Positions 1 through 7,002 of a stretch of 13,195 nucleotides of DNA are shown here, in pieces. The notes under the pieces were generated by a model. The model did no database searches. It was not told the origin of the DNA and saw only the letters and a list, made by a program, of their open reading frames with translations. Location of the stretch: contig SLFF01000305.1 of assembly GCA_007124395.1 (NCBI GenBank), positions 1 through 13,195 of the forward strand. Reading direction: 5' to 3'. The position numbers were made by a program, and so were the translations under genes. Position 1 is the first letter of the stretch; each line of letters starts with the position of its first letter. Origin of the DNA: Thermomicrobiaceae bacterium (GTDB lineage Bacteria; Chloroflexota; Chloroflexia; Thermomicrobiales; Thermomicrobiaceae).

Positions 1-35
1 TCCAGAGTGGTTTTCATTGGCTATGGCCTATGGCC

Positions 36-92
36 GGTAGACCTATGACCCGGTCGACTTCGCTCAGTGCAGGCTCCGCTGACCGATCTACC
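36..92. repeat. Imperfect long hairpin in the recA 3' intergenic region
   Basis: Two nested arm pairs are visible: GGTAGA (36-41) with TCTACC (87-92), and CGGTC (51-55) with GACCG (81-85), separated by short unpaired bases. Nothing in 1-182 looks coding on either strand. A small direct duplication of CTATGGC lies nearby at 21-34. The element could be a dispersed extragenic palindrome or a structured 3' RNA. Its identity is unknown. Confidence 0.35.
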
Positions 93-182
93 AGGCTCTC
101 AAAGCTGCTGCAAATGAGTCCAGTTGAATCGTCGACCGTGACCACGTTGGTGCAGTCAAGATGACAGCTCTACAATATGCAT

Positions 183-218
183 GAAGACACCCCGGCCAAT
201 TGGCCGGGGTTCGTCTTC
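183..218. terminator. Terminator-like hairpin downstream of recA
   Basis: A perfect palindrome CCCCGGCCAATTGGCCGGGG occupies 190-209, extended by an A/T pair (189/210). It is flanked by GAAGAC (183-188) and GTCTTC (213-218), which also pair. It lies about 40 nt past the recA stop. There is no long T tract on either strand, so termination may be bidirectional but imperfect. The very GC-rich stem is the main support. Confidence 0.55.
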
Positions 219-256
219 GGGGATTGATTGTGCAGACCGTGGGAGGCTCGTGAGCG

Positions 257-1321
257 TCAGTCGCTCGTTTCCGCGGGAGCCTCTTCAGCAGCGTCTTTGC
301 TAGAGTCAGAGCTGGCGTATTCAAGGTTGTTGTTCAGCTCAGGTGAGAGTTGCTTGATGCGCTTCTGAATGTCCAGCATGATGTCCTGGTTCGCCTTGAG
401 GAATTCCTTGGCGTTCTCGCGACCCTGTCCGAGCCGCTCTTCCTCGAGGTAATACCAGGCTCCGCTCTTGCGGACGACGCCCAGATCGACGCCAACATCC
501 AGAATACTGCCAACTGCCGAGATTCCCTCGTTGTACATGATGTCGAACTCGGCCTGCCGGAATGGCGGGGCGACCTTGTTCTTGACCACTTTGACCCGGG
601 CACGCATACCGATGGTGTCCTGCCCGGACTTGATTGCTTCGATCCGGCGGATATCCAGCCGAACCGAGGAGTAGAACTTCAGGGCCTGACCGCCAGTGGT
701 GGTTTCCGGATTGCCGAACATCACCCCGATCTTCATTCGGAGCTGGTTGATGAACACCACCGAGGTCTTTGAGCGGCTGATTGCGCCGGTCAGCTTCCGG
801 AGTGCCTGACTCATCAGGCGAGCTTGCAGACCGACATGGGCATCACCCATATCGCCGTCGATCTCGGCCCGTGGCACCAGTGCGGCGACCGAGTCGACCA
901 CCACAACGTCAACGCCGCCACTTCGGACGAGCGTTTCGGCGATCTCCAGCGCCTGTTCGCCAGTGTCCGGCTGGGAGATCAGGAGATCCTGCAGGTTGAT
1001 GCCACACCGTTCGGCATACAGTGGATCAAACGCGTGCTCAGCGTCGACCAGCGCAGCAATTCCCCCGAGTTTCTGAGCCTCGGCGATGATGTGCTGTGCC
1101 AGCGTTGTTTTCCCGCTGGATTCCGGACCGTAAATTTCTGTGATCCGGCCGCGTGGAATTCCGCCGACACCCAGGGCTAGATCGAGTGCGACCGAGCCGG
1201 TCGGAATCGAGTCGATATGGACCTGCCCGGCCCCATCGCCCATTCGCATGATCGAACCTTTGCCGAACTGGCGTTCGATCTGCGCCATCGCTGTATCAAT
1301 TGCTTTGGATCGGTCATCCAT
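257..1321 (-). CDS. recA: RecA recombinase
   Basis: RecA is the ATP-dependent DNA strand-exchange protein of homologous recombination and the co-protease that triggers LexA self-cleavage. The predicted product is 354 aa, the usual length. Walker A GPESSGKTT lies at about residues 65-73, and the LVDAEHAFDP, VVVVDSVAALVPRAEI and FINQLRMKIGVMFGNPETTTGGQALKFYSS blocks are intact, as is an acidic Ser/Asp/Glu-rich C-terminal tail. An upstream in-frame GTG at 1336 would add five residues. I prefer the ATG at 1321 because GAGG then sits about 9 nt upstream, whereas the GTG overlaps the Shine-Dalgarno region. The gene is monocistronic by appearance: its own promoter and LexA-type operator lie upstream, and a hairpin lies downstream. 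No recX follows in the visible 3' region. Identification is secure. Confidence 0.98.
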   Translation of the reverse strand: MDDRSKAIDTAMAQIERQFGKGSIMRMGDGAGQVHIDSIPTGSVALDLALGVGGIPRGRITEIYGPESSGKTTLAQHIIAEAQKLGGIAALVDAEHAFDPLYAERCGINLQDLLISQPDTGEQALEIAETLVRSGGVDVVVVDSVAALVPRAEIDGDMGDAHVGLQARLMSQALRKLTGAISRSKTSVVFINQLRMKIGVMFGNPETTTGGQALKFYSSVRLDIRRIEAIKSGQDTIGMRARVKVVKNKVAPPFRQAEFDIMYNEGISAVGSILDVGVDLGVVRKSGAWYYLEEERLGQGRENAKEFLKANQDIMLDIQKRIKQLSPELNNNLEYASSDSSKDAAEEAPAETSD

Positions 1322-1372
1322 ATGGATTGGCCTCACTCCCTGACGTTGTGTGTGACTGTGTTCAGCTACTCG

Positions 1373-1392
1373 AGTAGAAAATATGTTCTACT
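1373..1392 (-). promoter_or_regulatory. LexA/SOS operator of recA
   Basis: Near-perfect inverted repeat AGTAGAA-N6-TTCTACT, 20 bp; only the innermost flank pair breaks symmetry. On the recA strand the core AGAACATATTTTCT resembles the Bacillus-type SOS box (CGAAC-N4-GTTCG) with the left GAAC intact. It starts just downstream of the putative -10 (1398-1403), over the expected transcription start, where LexA would block initiation. LexA itself is not in the window. Confidence 0.7.
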
Positions 1393-1397
1393 TCTGT

Positions 1398-1426
1398 ATT
1401 CTATCGGGAGTATTCGTTCTGCGCAA
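1398..1426 (-). promoter_or_regulatory. Putative sigma70-type promoter of recA
   Basis: Read on the minus strand, TTGCGC (1426-1421) and TAGAAT (1403-1398) are separated by exactly 17 bp. The predicted start falls in the SOS palindrome, which strengthens both calls. Confidence 0.6.
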
Positions 1427-1469
1427 CAGCGGTGTGCGATTGACCGGTTTGCCCGCGCAGGCGTTTATG

Positions 1470-1817
1470 CTATTCAGCCTGGTGAGCGTAAATCCGTTCG
1501 AACCGCCCGACATTTACGACGAAGATGATCGCACCGCCGACCTCGACTTCGAGATTCTCGGCCAGGTACATCAAGCCAGGCTCGAGTGCTGGCGAGTACG
1601 GTACTGCCACCTGCGTTCGCCTGTGACAGACTGAGCCGATAATCCGGAATACATCTGGCACCTGATCATCGGCCACACCGATTAGCAGACTGGTGTTTCC
1701 AGTTCGAAGCAGACTTCCCGTGGTGCTGACCTGCGTCACCCGGAAGTTTTCGGCAATCAGCGCCGACAGAAGATTCTCGGCGTCTTCGTCCTGAATGATC
1801 GCGATGATCAGTTTCAT
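1470..1817 (-). CDS. darA: DarA/PstA-type cyclic-di-AMP receptor (PII-like protein)
   Basis: This is a small cytosolic trimeric PII-like signalling protein of the DarA/PstA (DUF970, YaaQ) family, which binds c-di-AMP. The 115-aa product opens with MKLIIAIIQDEDAENLLSAL and contains the family hallmark STTGSLLRTGNTSLLIGV at residues 31-48, then VEVGGAIIFVVNVGRFERI near the end. Residues that contact the nucleotide in S. aureus PstA appear at matching positions (N24, R26, T28, L37, N41, G47). Position 36 is Leu where S. aureus has Phe. The start has no strong Shine-Dalgarno. It sits between the B12 ECF operon and recA on the same strand, with 113 nt to the ATPase gene and a promoter candidate in that gap, so it is probably transcribed separately. 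The family is secure; its downstream target is unknown. Confidence 0.88.
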   Translation of the reverse strand: MKLIIAIIQDEDAENLLSALIAENFRVTQVSTTGSLLRTGNTSLLIGVADDQVPDVFRIIGSVCHRRTQVAVPYSPALEPGLMYLAENLEVEVGGAIIFVVNVGRFERIYAHQAE

Positions 1818-1883
1818 GGGAGTCCGTCCAGTGTTTCCGCTTGCGGACAGGTGTTTCGCCAGTGGTTGCAGAGCGGAGATCAG

Positions 1884-1911
1884 ATAATGTGAGTGAGTAT
1901 AGTTGAGTCAA
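1884..1911 (-). promoter_or_regulatory. Putative promoter of darA
   Basis: On the minus strand TTGACT (1911-1906) is followed after 16 bp by CATTAT (1889-1884). The -35 is good and the -10 is moderate. It lies in the 113-nt gap between the ATPase stop and the darA start. Confidence 0.4.
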
Positions 1912-1930
1912 CCATTGTGCGCAACAGCGG

Positions 1931-3586
1931 TCAGATACGGGCCTTGAGCACGAGATTGGGCGACATCACTCGATGCCGATTCGTCAGTGCAGCAGATTCC
2001 TCGACGGCGGCTTCTACCTGATCGCATGTCAGAAACGATGGTCCAAATACACGCGCGACGTCTGTCTGTAGCACGGGATCATGACCAATGATCTCTGAAA
2101 CGGTTCCTGCCGAGGTGATCCGGCCCTGATCGAGCTGGATGACGCGGTCGGCCGTGGTGCAAACGAGATCCATGTCATGAGTTGCGATGAAGATCGCAAT
2201 TCCGGCGCGTTTCAATCGGTCCAGCATCGCGTAGAGAGACTGACGGGCGGTGGAGTCCATCCCGCGAGTCGGTTCATCGAGCAGCAATACGCTCGGTTCC
2301 GCAGCCACCGCGATGGCGATCGCCAGACGTTGACGCTCTCCTCCGCTGATGTCCCAGGAGAATCGATCAGCCAGCCCGGTGAGGCTGAACGCTTCGAGCA
2401 CTTCGGTCGTCGTCCGGCCGGCGGTTTCGTGCTCAAGCGCAATGTCGATCTCTTCCCGCACGGTCTCCCCCAGAAACAGCGACGCCGGGTACTGGGGCAC
2501 GTATCCGATCGATCGTTGCCGGAATGTGCCGGAGAGTTCGTGAACGGGAGTGCCCTCGAACTGCACGGTTCCAAGATCCGGGCGCTGAAGACCGGCAAGC
2601 ACGCGGAGTATGGTCGTTTTTCCAGCGCCGTTCGGGCCGACAATTGCCTGGATTGTTCCCGGAGGAACGGTCAGGTCGATGTCCGCGATAACGTGCCGTT
2701 CACCCTGTTGAATGGCGGCCTGGCGAGCCTCCAGCCTGACGGTTCCTGCCTCGCTGACTTCCCGAGTTGCCGGAATGAGGGCTGGGCCGTGGCGCTGGTG
2801 CAACCATTTGGCATCTTCGATCCTGGCCGGAATCTCTGGCCACCCGACGATCTGAGCCAGCCGAGCAAGCGCTGGTTTGCGTTGTAGCGTGTCGACCGCC
2901 GCCTGACGCGATTGCAATCCGAAGCTGGACTCTCCGGCCGCCAGTTCGAGAACGTGCGTGCAGTGAGGCAGCAAATGGTCAATGCGGTGTTCCGCGACAA
3001 TGACTGCCACTCGGTCACTGCGTCGCAGCTCGTCGAGCGTTTCGAGAAGATCCCGCGCTGCCCAGGGATCGAGCTGAGATAGCGGCTCATCAAGCACCAG
3101 GAGTCGTGAGCCCATGGCCAATGTGGCGGCGATTACCACGCGTTGCCGCTCGCCACCGGACAGCGTTGCAATGTCTCGTTCACCAAGATGGGTGATTTTC
3201 AATGTCTGGAGTGCGTTGCCGACCCGCTGCTCGATATCCCGCTGGCTCAGCCCGAGGTTTTCCGGTCCGAAAGCGATCTCATCGACCACCGTGTCGAAGA
3301 CAGTCTGAGCTTCTGGCTCTTGCGAGACGAACCCGACGATCTGACTCAACTCGGCGGTATCCACCCGGCGCGTGTCCTGTCCATCGGCAATTACCGAACC
3401 TCCCAACTTGCCTCCATGAAAGTGCGGAACAAGCCCGTTGAGTGCACGAAGTAGAGTCGACTTTCCGGAACCCGATGGGCCGACAACGCCAACGAACATA
3501 CCGGGTTCGACCGTCATCGAGATGTTACGCAATGCCGGATGGCTGGCTGCATGATGCTGGAACGAGAGGTTCTGGATACTAAGCAT
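1931..3586 (-). CDS. ECF transporter ATPase, fused EcfA-EcfA' (two ABC domains)
   Basis: This is the ATP-hydrolysing motor of an energy-coupling-factor vitamin transporter, on the cytoplasmic face of the membrane. The 551-aa protein holds two complete nucleotide-binding domains. Domain 1 has Walker A GPSGSGKST (36-44), Q-loop SQE (Q89), signature LSGGERQR (142-149), Walker B LLVLDEP (162-168) and H-loop H200. Domain 2 has GPNGAGKTT (317-325), Q365, SGGERQR (414-420), VLLLDEP (433-439) and H470. All catalytic residues are present in both halves. The GLVPHFHGG segment after the first Walker A resembles YkoD/EcfA-type double ATPases. Its start overlaps the end of the EcfT gene by 8 nt, implying translational coupling. 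It is the last gene of the riboswitch-led operon, so cobalamin is the likely cargo. About 55 residues follow the second ABC core, with no recognised domain. Confidence 0.92.
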   Translation of the reverse strand: MLSIQNLSFQHHAASHPALRNISMTVEPGMFVGVVGPSGSGKSTLLRALNGLVPHFHGGKLGGSVIADGQDTRRVDTAELSQIVGFVSQEPEAQTVFDTVVDEIAFGPENLGLSQRDIEQRVGNALQTLKITHLGERDIATLSGGERQRVVIAATLAMGSRLLVLDEPLSQLDPWAARDLLETLDELRRSDRVAVIVAEHRIDHLLPHCTHVLELAAGESSFGLQSRQAAVDTLQRKPALARLAQIVGWPEIPARIEDAKWLHQRHGPALIPATREVSEAGTVRLEARQAAIQQGERHVIADIDLTVPPGTIQAIVGPNGAGKTTILRVLAGLQRPDLGTVQFEGTPVHELSGTFRQRSIGYVPQYPASLFLGETVREEIDIALEHETAGRTTTEVLEAFSLTGLADRFSWDISGGERQRLAIAIAVAAEPSVLLLDEPTRGMDSTARQSLYAMLDRLKRAGIAIFIATHDMDLVCTTADRVIQLDQGRITSAGTVSEIIGHDPVLQTDVARVFGPSFLTCDQVEAAVEESAALTNRHRVMSPNLVLKARI

Positions 3587-4616
3587 GGGCCGGCTCCGGA
3601 TAGCTCATGCGAATCCAGGAGCGTGCCGGAATCGCGGCGAGGACGCAGGCAACGATCATCTCGATGCCCAGTGCAGGGAAGACCATAACTGGGTAGGTCG
3701 AGTAGGTCAGGGTTGGACTTCCCAGGGCGAGTTCGAGGCTTGTCAGGCTAATCATCAGCGCTGCCGCAGCCAGGAGTGGGATGTCGTTGCGATTGAGCGT
3801 CGACCGCCGATACCGGGCCACCGGCTGGAGTCGAAACACTCGAGCGGCAACGGCGAAGAGCCCGATTGCCAGGACGATCGCCACCAATCCGATTCCGGCG
3901 AACCCGATCCCTACCATGACAACCCCGCCAGTCATAATCATCAGGCTGGTGAGACTGACCCAGGCCGGGATTCGCAATCCCGTCTGCCGGTTCCCGAAAC
4001 CACGACTCTCCATTGTCTCGGCCAGTCCGAAGGCTCGTTCCAGGCCGAGGTTCATCACCGGAATGATCAGGCGACGAACATCCTGCGGGGAGCGGAGCTG
4101 TAGTCCACGGGCTCGATGGGCTTCCCGTACCTGGGATATCGCGGCGATCGTCTGAGGGAACATACTCAGCGCTGCGGTTCCGGCAATTGCGATCGTGCCG
4201 AGTGATTGCGGAATCAGCCGGACCAAGGCACTGCGGTCCACTGCGGTGCTCAGCGTTGCCGCGATCATCAGCAAGCAGAGCAGGGCGAGTCCCGAGATGA
4301 GCCCGTAGACCGCCGCATTGAGGGTGAGCGGCCCACCGACGATTGGCCACGAGTTCGGTAGTCTGGCGAACTGAATGTCACCGATATGCACTGTCAGAAC
4401 GTTGAAGAGGACACTGATGAACGCGATGACGACGCCGATTCGCAACACCGTGCTCCAGGCCATGGCGATCGCAGAACGCTGCTCGAGCGTCAGGTAGACC
4501 GTGGTGGTCGAGATCAGCACCAGTCCGAGGTACACGGGGTTCCGCGTCGTCAGTACGATGAAGGCAACGGCGATCACCCACAGCAGCCAGGCTGGCGCTG
4601 AATATCGCTGGCTCAT
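3579..4616 (-). CDS. ECF transporter transmembrane component T (EcfT-like)
   Basis: This integral membrane scaffold couples the EcfA ATPases to a substrate-binding S component. The predicted product is 345 aa from ATG 4616, which overlaps the upstream stop in an ATGA junction. A longer reading frame to 4703 lies inside the upstream gene and is rejected. Hydrophobic segments lie at about 9-42, 57-75, 102-125, 138-160, 219-260, 280-298 and 305-330. The two cytoplasmic coupling motifs are ARG at 169-171 (AHRARGLQLRS) and a variant SRG at 204-206 (AETMESRGFG), followed by the usual spacing to the membrane. The protein is longer than typical 250-270-aa EcfT because of extra hydrophobic segments after residue 270. 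No separate S component is encoded beside it. The family call is firm; cobalamin specificity comes from the operon. Confidence 0.87.
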   Translation of the reverse strand: MSQRYSAPAWLLWVIAVAFIVLTTRNPVYLGLVLISTTTVYLTLEQRSAIAMAWSTVLRIGVVIAFISVLFNVLTVHIGDIQFARLPNSWPIVGGPLTLNAAVYGLISGLALLCLLMIAATLSTAVDRSALVRLIPQSLGTIAIAGTAALSMFPQTIAAISQVREAHRARGLQLRSPQDVRRLIIPVMNLGLERAFGLAETMESRGFGNRQTGLRIPAWVSLTSLMIMTGGVVMVGIGFAGIGLVAIVLAIGLFAVAARVFRLQPVARYRRSTLNRNDIPLLAAAALMISLTSLELALGSPTLTYSTYPVMVFPALGIEMIVACVLAAIPARSWIRMSYPEPAHA

Positions 4617-5359
4617 GGTGCGACTCGTGTCCCGTAGCGGCGCTTCCCGACAAAGCCGAGGACTCCTGCCCCGATCGCAAGAATCGAGATGAACTGGAGG
4701 CACTGCAGACCGGATCCAGGGGAATCCTGATCGTCTCCGGCCGTGTCCTCTTCTTCCTCTCCCAGATCGTCGGCCACGACGGTCGCGTCGGGGGAGAGGA
4801 TGATCTCGGTAGGAACAGGGGTGGGTTCTTCGGCTCCGTCGTCTGAGGCTAAGTCGTCCGAGGCTGGAGCCGTGAAATCTTCGACGCTCACATCGGGAAG
4901 CTCCGGGTCACCGGCAGTCCAGGCCCAGGCGAGAATCTGTCCCGGTTCCATTTCGTGCTGGCTGGCGCCCTGGTGCTGAGGAACCCACTGCTGACCATCC
5001 CACTTGAAGAATTGCCAGTAGTAGGCTGGACTCGAGAACGACTCGCAGAAGCAGTCCGAACCGGGGCATCCGGTGTCGTCGATCGAACAGACGGCCTCAC
5101 CAAGACCGCCAAACGGGGCGATCTCGAGGACGTAGTCGCTTTCGAGCAGCAGGTCCATCGCGGTGACTGTCTCGGACGGATCGAGTTCGAAAAGTACGAA
5201 ATCGGTGGTGTCGTCTCCGAACGAGATAACCATCCCGGCATGCGTCTCTTCACTGGCGGACCGGGCGGTGCCTGCCTCGTCCAGCATCGGCCAGCCAGCG
5301 ATGAGAATCGCGGCCAGGGCGATGGCTGTGAACGGAAGCAGGAACCGCATCCGGTGCAA
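4613..5359 (-). CDS. Membrane-anchored DUF4430 / transcobalamin C-domain-like protein
   Basis: This is an exported, membrane-tethered small beta-domain protein, probably one half of a cobalamin binder. The 248-aa product has an N-terminal signal or anchor segment (about 5-25), then a domain at about 42-150 with the DUF4430 pattern: a hydrophobic strand (VISFGDD), TVTAMDLLLES, then YYWQFFKWDGQQWVPQHQGASQHEMEPGQILAWAWT. As I recall, DUF4430 is related to the C-terminal domain of transcobalamin/intrinsic factor. Four Cys (91, 98, 103, 105) may form disulfides. An acidic Pro/Asp/Glu-rich linker (165-215) leads to a C-terminal transmembrane helix (222-238) ending in KRR. TTG at 5359 is chosen as start because GAGGA lies 7 nt upstream; ATG 5350 would leave 16 nt. 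The upstream gene stops 3 nt before it. Function is inferred from fold and context. Confidence 0.75.
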   Translation of the reverse strand: MHRMRFLLPFTAIALAAILIAGWPMLDEAGTARSASEETHAGMVISFGDDTTDFVLFELDPSETVTAMDLLLESDYVLEIAPFGGLGEAVCSIDDTGCPGSDCFCESFSSPAYYWQFFKWDGQQWVPQHQGASQHEMEPGQILAWAWTAGDPELPDVSVEDFTAPASDDLASDDGAEEPTPVPTEIILSPDATVVADDLGEEEEDTAGDDQDSPGSGLQCLQFISILAIGAGVLGFVGKRRYGTRVAP

Positions 5360-5362
5360 TGG

Positions 5363-6859
5363 TTATTCCTCGCCGTGTTCCAGAACTTCTGCGCCTATGC
5401 GGCCCAGAAGCACGTCGTGTCGTTCCGGCCATTCGTCCGGGTGATACTCGAACCGGGCGTACTCGAACACTTGGATAGCCATTCCATCGGAACCGAACTG
5501 GTCGGTGATCGGCATGCCGAGGATCTCTGCGCCACCGAACTCGTTCCAGTAGGTCAGGAACGCGCCACAGACGGCGTAGTCTGCTCCGTCTGGTTGGTCA
5601 CACGGTCCGACTGGATCGAGGATCTCGGTCTGCGGCAGGATGTCGATGGCGTCATAGCCGATCGCTTCGTGCCAGACCTGATCGCCGTCATAGACGAATT
5701 TCGCCCGCTCGAAGTGCTGGACTACGACGTCGTTGCCATCCGCATCACTGCCGTCGAATTCGCCGGTAAGCGGATAGCCGAAGATCGCCAGTCCACCGTT
5801 GGCCCACCAGTAGTCGCCGAATCCGTGACAGATCGACTCTTCGGTGACATCGAAGTGGTCGCAGGTGTCGCCGACTGCGACATCTTCGCTCGCTTCGTCG
5901 TCGGCTTCGGTTTCGACCTGTTCGACCGCTTCTTCATCGCCGGCAACGACCGGCAGCGGGTTGTTGAGCATCGCCGGGAGCCCCTGCGCCGTGGACAGCG
6001 CATTGTCGTCCGGCATGTCTTCCCGATACCCGAGCGCTCCAGACTCGTTCTGGAAGCCGCGCAGGGCTTCGTGGGCGGCAACGATTCGTTCGTCGTCTTC
6101 ATCAACCCCGACCGCAATCATCGCCTGAATCGAAAGGGCGGTTGAGTTGGAGTCGCCCAATGGCGGATCCTCGGCATCAATCGCGTAGACGAATGAACCG
6201 TCATCGAGCTGTGCAGACTCCAGATAATCAATTGCACTATCGATCACCTCAGAGTTCTCGATTCCGGCCTGAATCAGAGCCTGGATCACCATAGCGGTAG
6301 TGTTGGTGTCGCCCATACCGAGGTCGGTGTCACCGGTGAATGCCCAGCTACCATCTTCGATCTGGGTTTCCAGGAGGAAGTCGACTGCCGGATCCGGAAT
6401 CGTCTCTCCGGCACTGGCGAGCGCCAGAATGGCGGTCGCGTGGATGAAGATCTGCTCGTCATAGACTGAGTCTTCGATTTCCCGATCGACGATCAGATCG
6501 ACGATGTCACTACCGTCAACGCCAGCTGCCGAGTAGGCGAGAAGCAGTTTGGCCGCTCCACCCTGTGTGGCGCTGTATTCGTCCGCCACGTCATCGAGGT
6601 AATCACGTGCGGCTTCGATCTCGTCGTCAGCGTCTCCGGCGGCCACCATAGCAACGATTGCATCTGTGGTGGCTCCTGGGTCACCTTCACCGTCGAAACC
6701 GGGGAATGAGCCATCATCGAGTTGCTGGCTGATGAGCCAGTCACGGGCATCGAGCGCTTCTGAGTCGAGCTCATTTGCGCTGGCTGCCGGGATTGCGACC
6801 AGTGCGGCCATCAGCAGCATGATCACGACGAACGTCGAACGAATCGTAAATCGTCTCAC
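5363..6859 (-). CDS. Secreted transcobalamin/intrinsic factor-like alpha-barrel protein with two C-terminal GYPLT modules
   Basis: This is the first gene behind the cobalamin riboswitch; its product probably captures corrinoids outside the cell. The 498-aa product has a signal peptide ending near ASA-NE (residue 29). Residues 30-305 contain six helical repeats of the prenyltransferase/terpenoid-cyclase type, with QLDDGSF, QIEDGSW and QLDDGSF turns and TDAIVAM, NTTAMVIQAL and NSTALSIQAM helices. The last repeat reads ALSTAQGLPAMLNNPLPV, similar to the end of the alpha6/alpha6 barrel of transcobalamin-like proteins. An acidic linker (306-332) is followed by two copies of a module (about 333-410 and 420-496) built on YWxxxGG...GYPLT/GMPIT...VQxFERAKF / VFEYARFEYHP. 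These are likely surface or wall-binding. There is no C-terminal membrane helix. The start is GTG at 6859, with GGAGAG and GAAGG upstream. Cobalamin binding is inferred. Confidence 0.78.
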   Translation of the reverse strand: MRRFTIRSTFVVIMLLMAALVAIPAASANELDSEALDARDWLISQQLDDGSFPGFDGEGDPGATTDAIVAMVAAGDADDEIEAARDYLDDVADEYSATQGGAAKLLLAYSAAGVDGSDIVDLIVDREIEDSVYDEQIFIHATAILALASAGETIPDPAVDFLLETQIEDGSWAFTGDTDLGMGDTNTTAMVIQALIQAGIENSEVIDSAIDYLESAQLDDGSFVYAIDAEDPPLGDSNSTALSIQAMIAVGVDEDDERIVAAHEALRGFQNESGALGYREDMPDDNALSTAQGLPAMLNNPLPVVAGDEEAVEQVETEADDEASEDVAVGDTCDHFDVTEESICHGFGDYWWANGGLAIFGYPLTGEFDGSDADGNDVVVQHFERAKFVYDGDQVWHEAIGYDAIDILPQTEILDPVGPCDQPDGADYAVCGAFLTYWNEFGGAEILGMPITDQFGSDGMAIQVFEYARFEYHPDEWPERHDVLLGRIGAEVLEHGEE

Positions 6860-6949
6860 AGTGAACCTTCTCTCCTTTGTCGTAACGACGTCCTTAAACA
6901 GACAAAAACTCGCGTAATACGCGAGCTTTCAACGGGTACGTTCACTGTG
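6857..6949 (-). promoter_or_regulatory. Start-codon sequestering inverted repeat in the riboswitch expression platform
   Basis: In the mRNA, CACAGUGAAC (6949-6940) is perfectly complementary over 10 nt to GUUCACUGUG (6866-6857), whose last three bases are the GUG start codon of the barrel protein. The terminator hairpin and Shine-Dalgarno lie between the arms. Pairing would hide the start codon, adding possible translational control to the transcriptional terminator. Confidence 0.5.
6904..6925 (-). terminator. Riboswitch-controlled intrinsic terminator
   Basis: On the minus strand CTCGCGT-ATT-ACGCGAG (6925-6909) forms a 7-bp stem followed directly by TTTTT (6908-6904). It lies between the cobalamin aptamer and the first gene, where premature termination would occur when cobalamin is bound. 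Flanking AAAG and UUUU can lengthen the stem. Confidence 0.85.
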
Positions 6950-7002
6950 GGCATAAATGTGCCAACGGTGTCCCCCTTCGTGCGCGCGAAGTTGTATCGG
7001 AC

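Noticed and set aside
88..324. 78-codon minus-strand frame after recA
   Set aside because: It overlaps the recA end and the terminator-like hairpin, and has no ribosome site or recognisable similarity.
1420..1433. 14-base sequence TGCGCAACAGCGGT repeated at 1918-1931
   Set aside because: It occurs upstream of both recA and darA, but one such repeat in 13 kb is near chance expectation and the second copy overlaps the ATPase stop codon.
2177..2887. 236-codon plus-strand open frame
   Set aside because: It is antisense to the ABC ATPase, with no recognisable domain or ribosome site.
4617..4703. 29-residue extension of EcfT
   Set aside because: It lies in the upstream gene; the ATGA overlap at 4613-4616 is the natural start and gives a normal N-terminus.
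4955..6145. 396-codon plus-strand open frame
   Set aside because: It is antisense to the barrel and DUF4430-like genes, lacks domain patterns, and results from codon bias of the real minus-strand genes.
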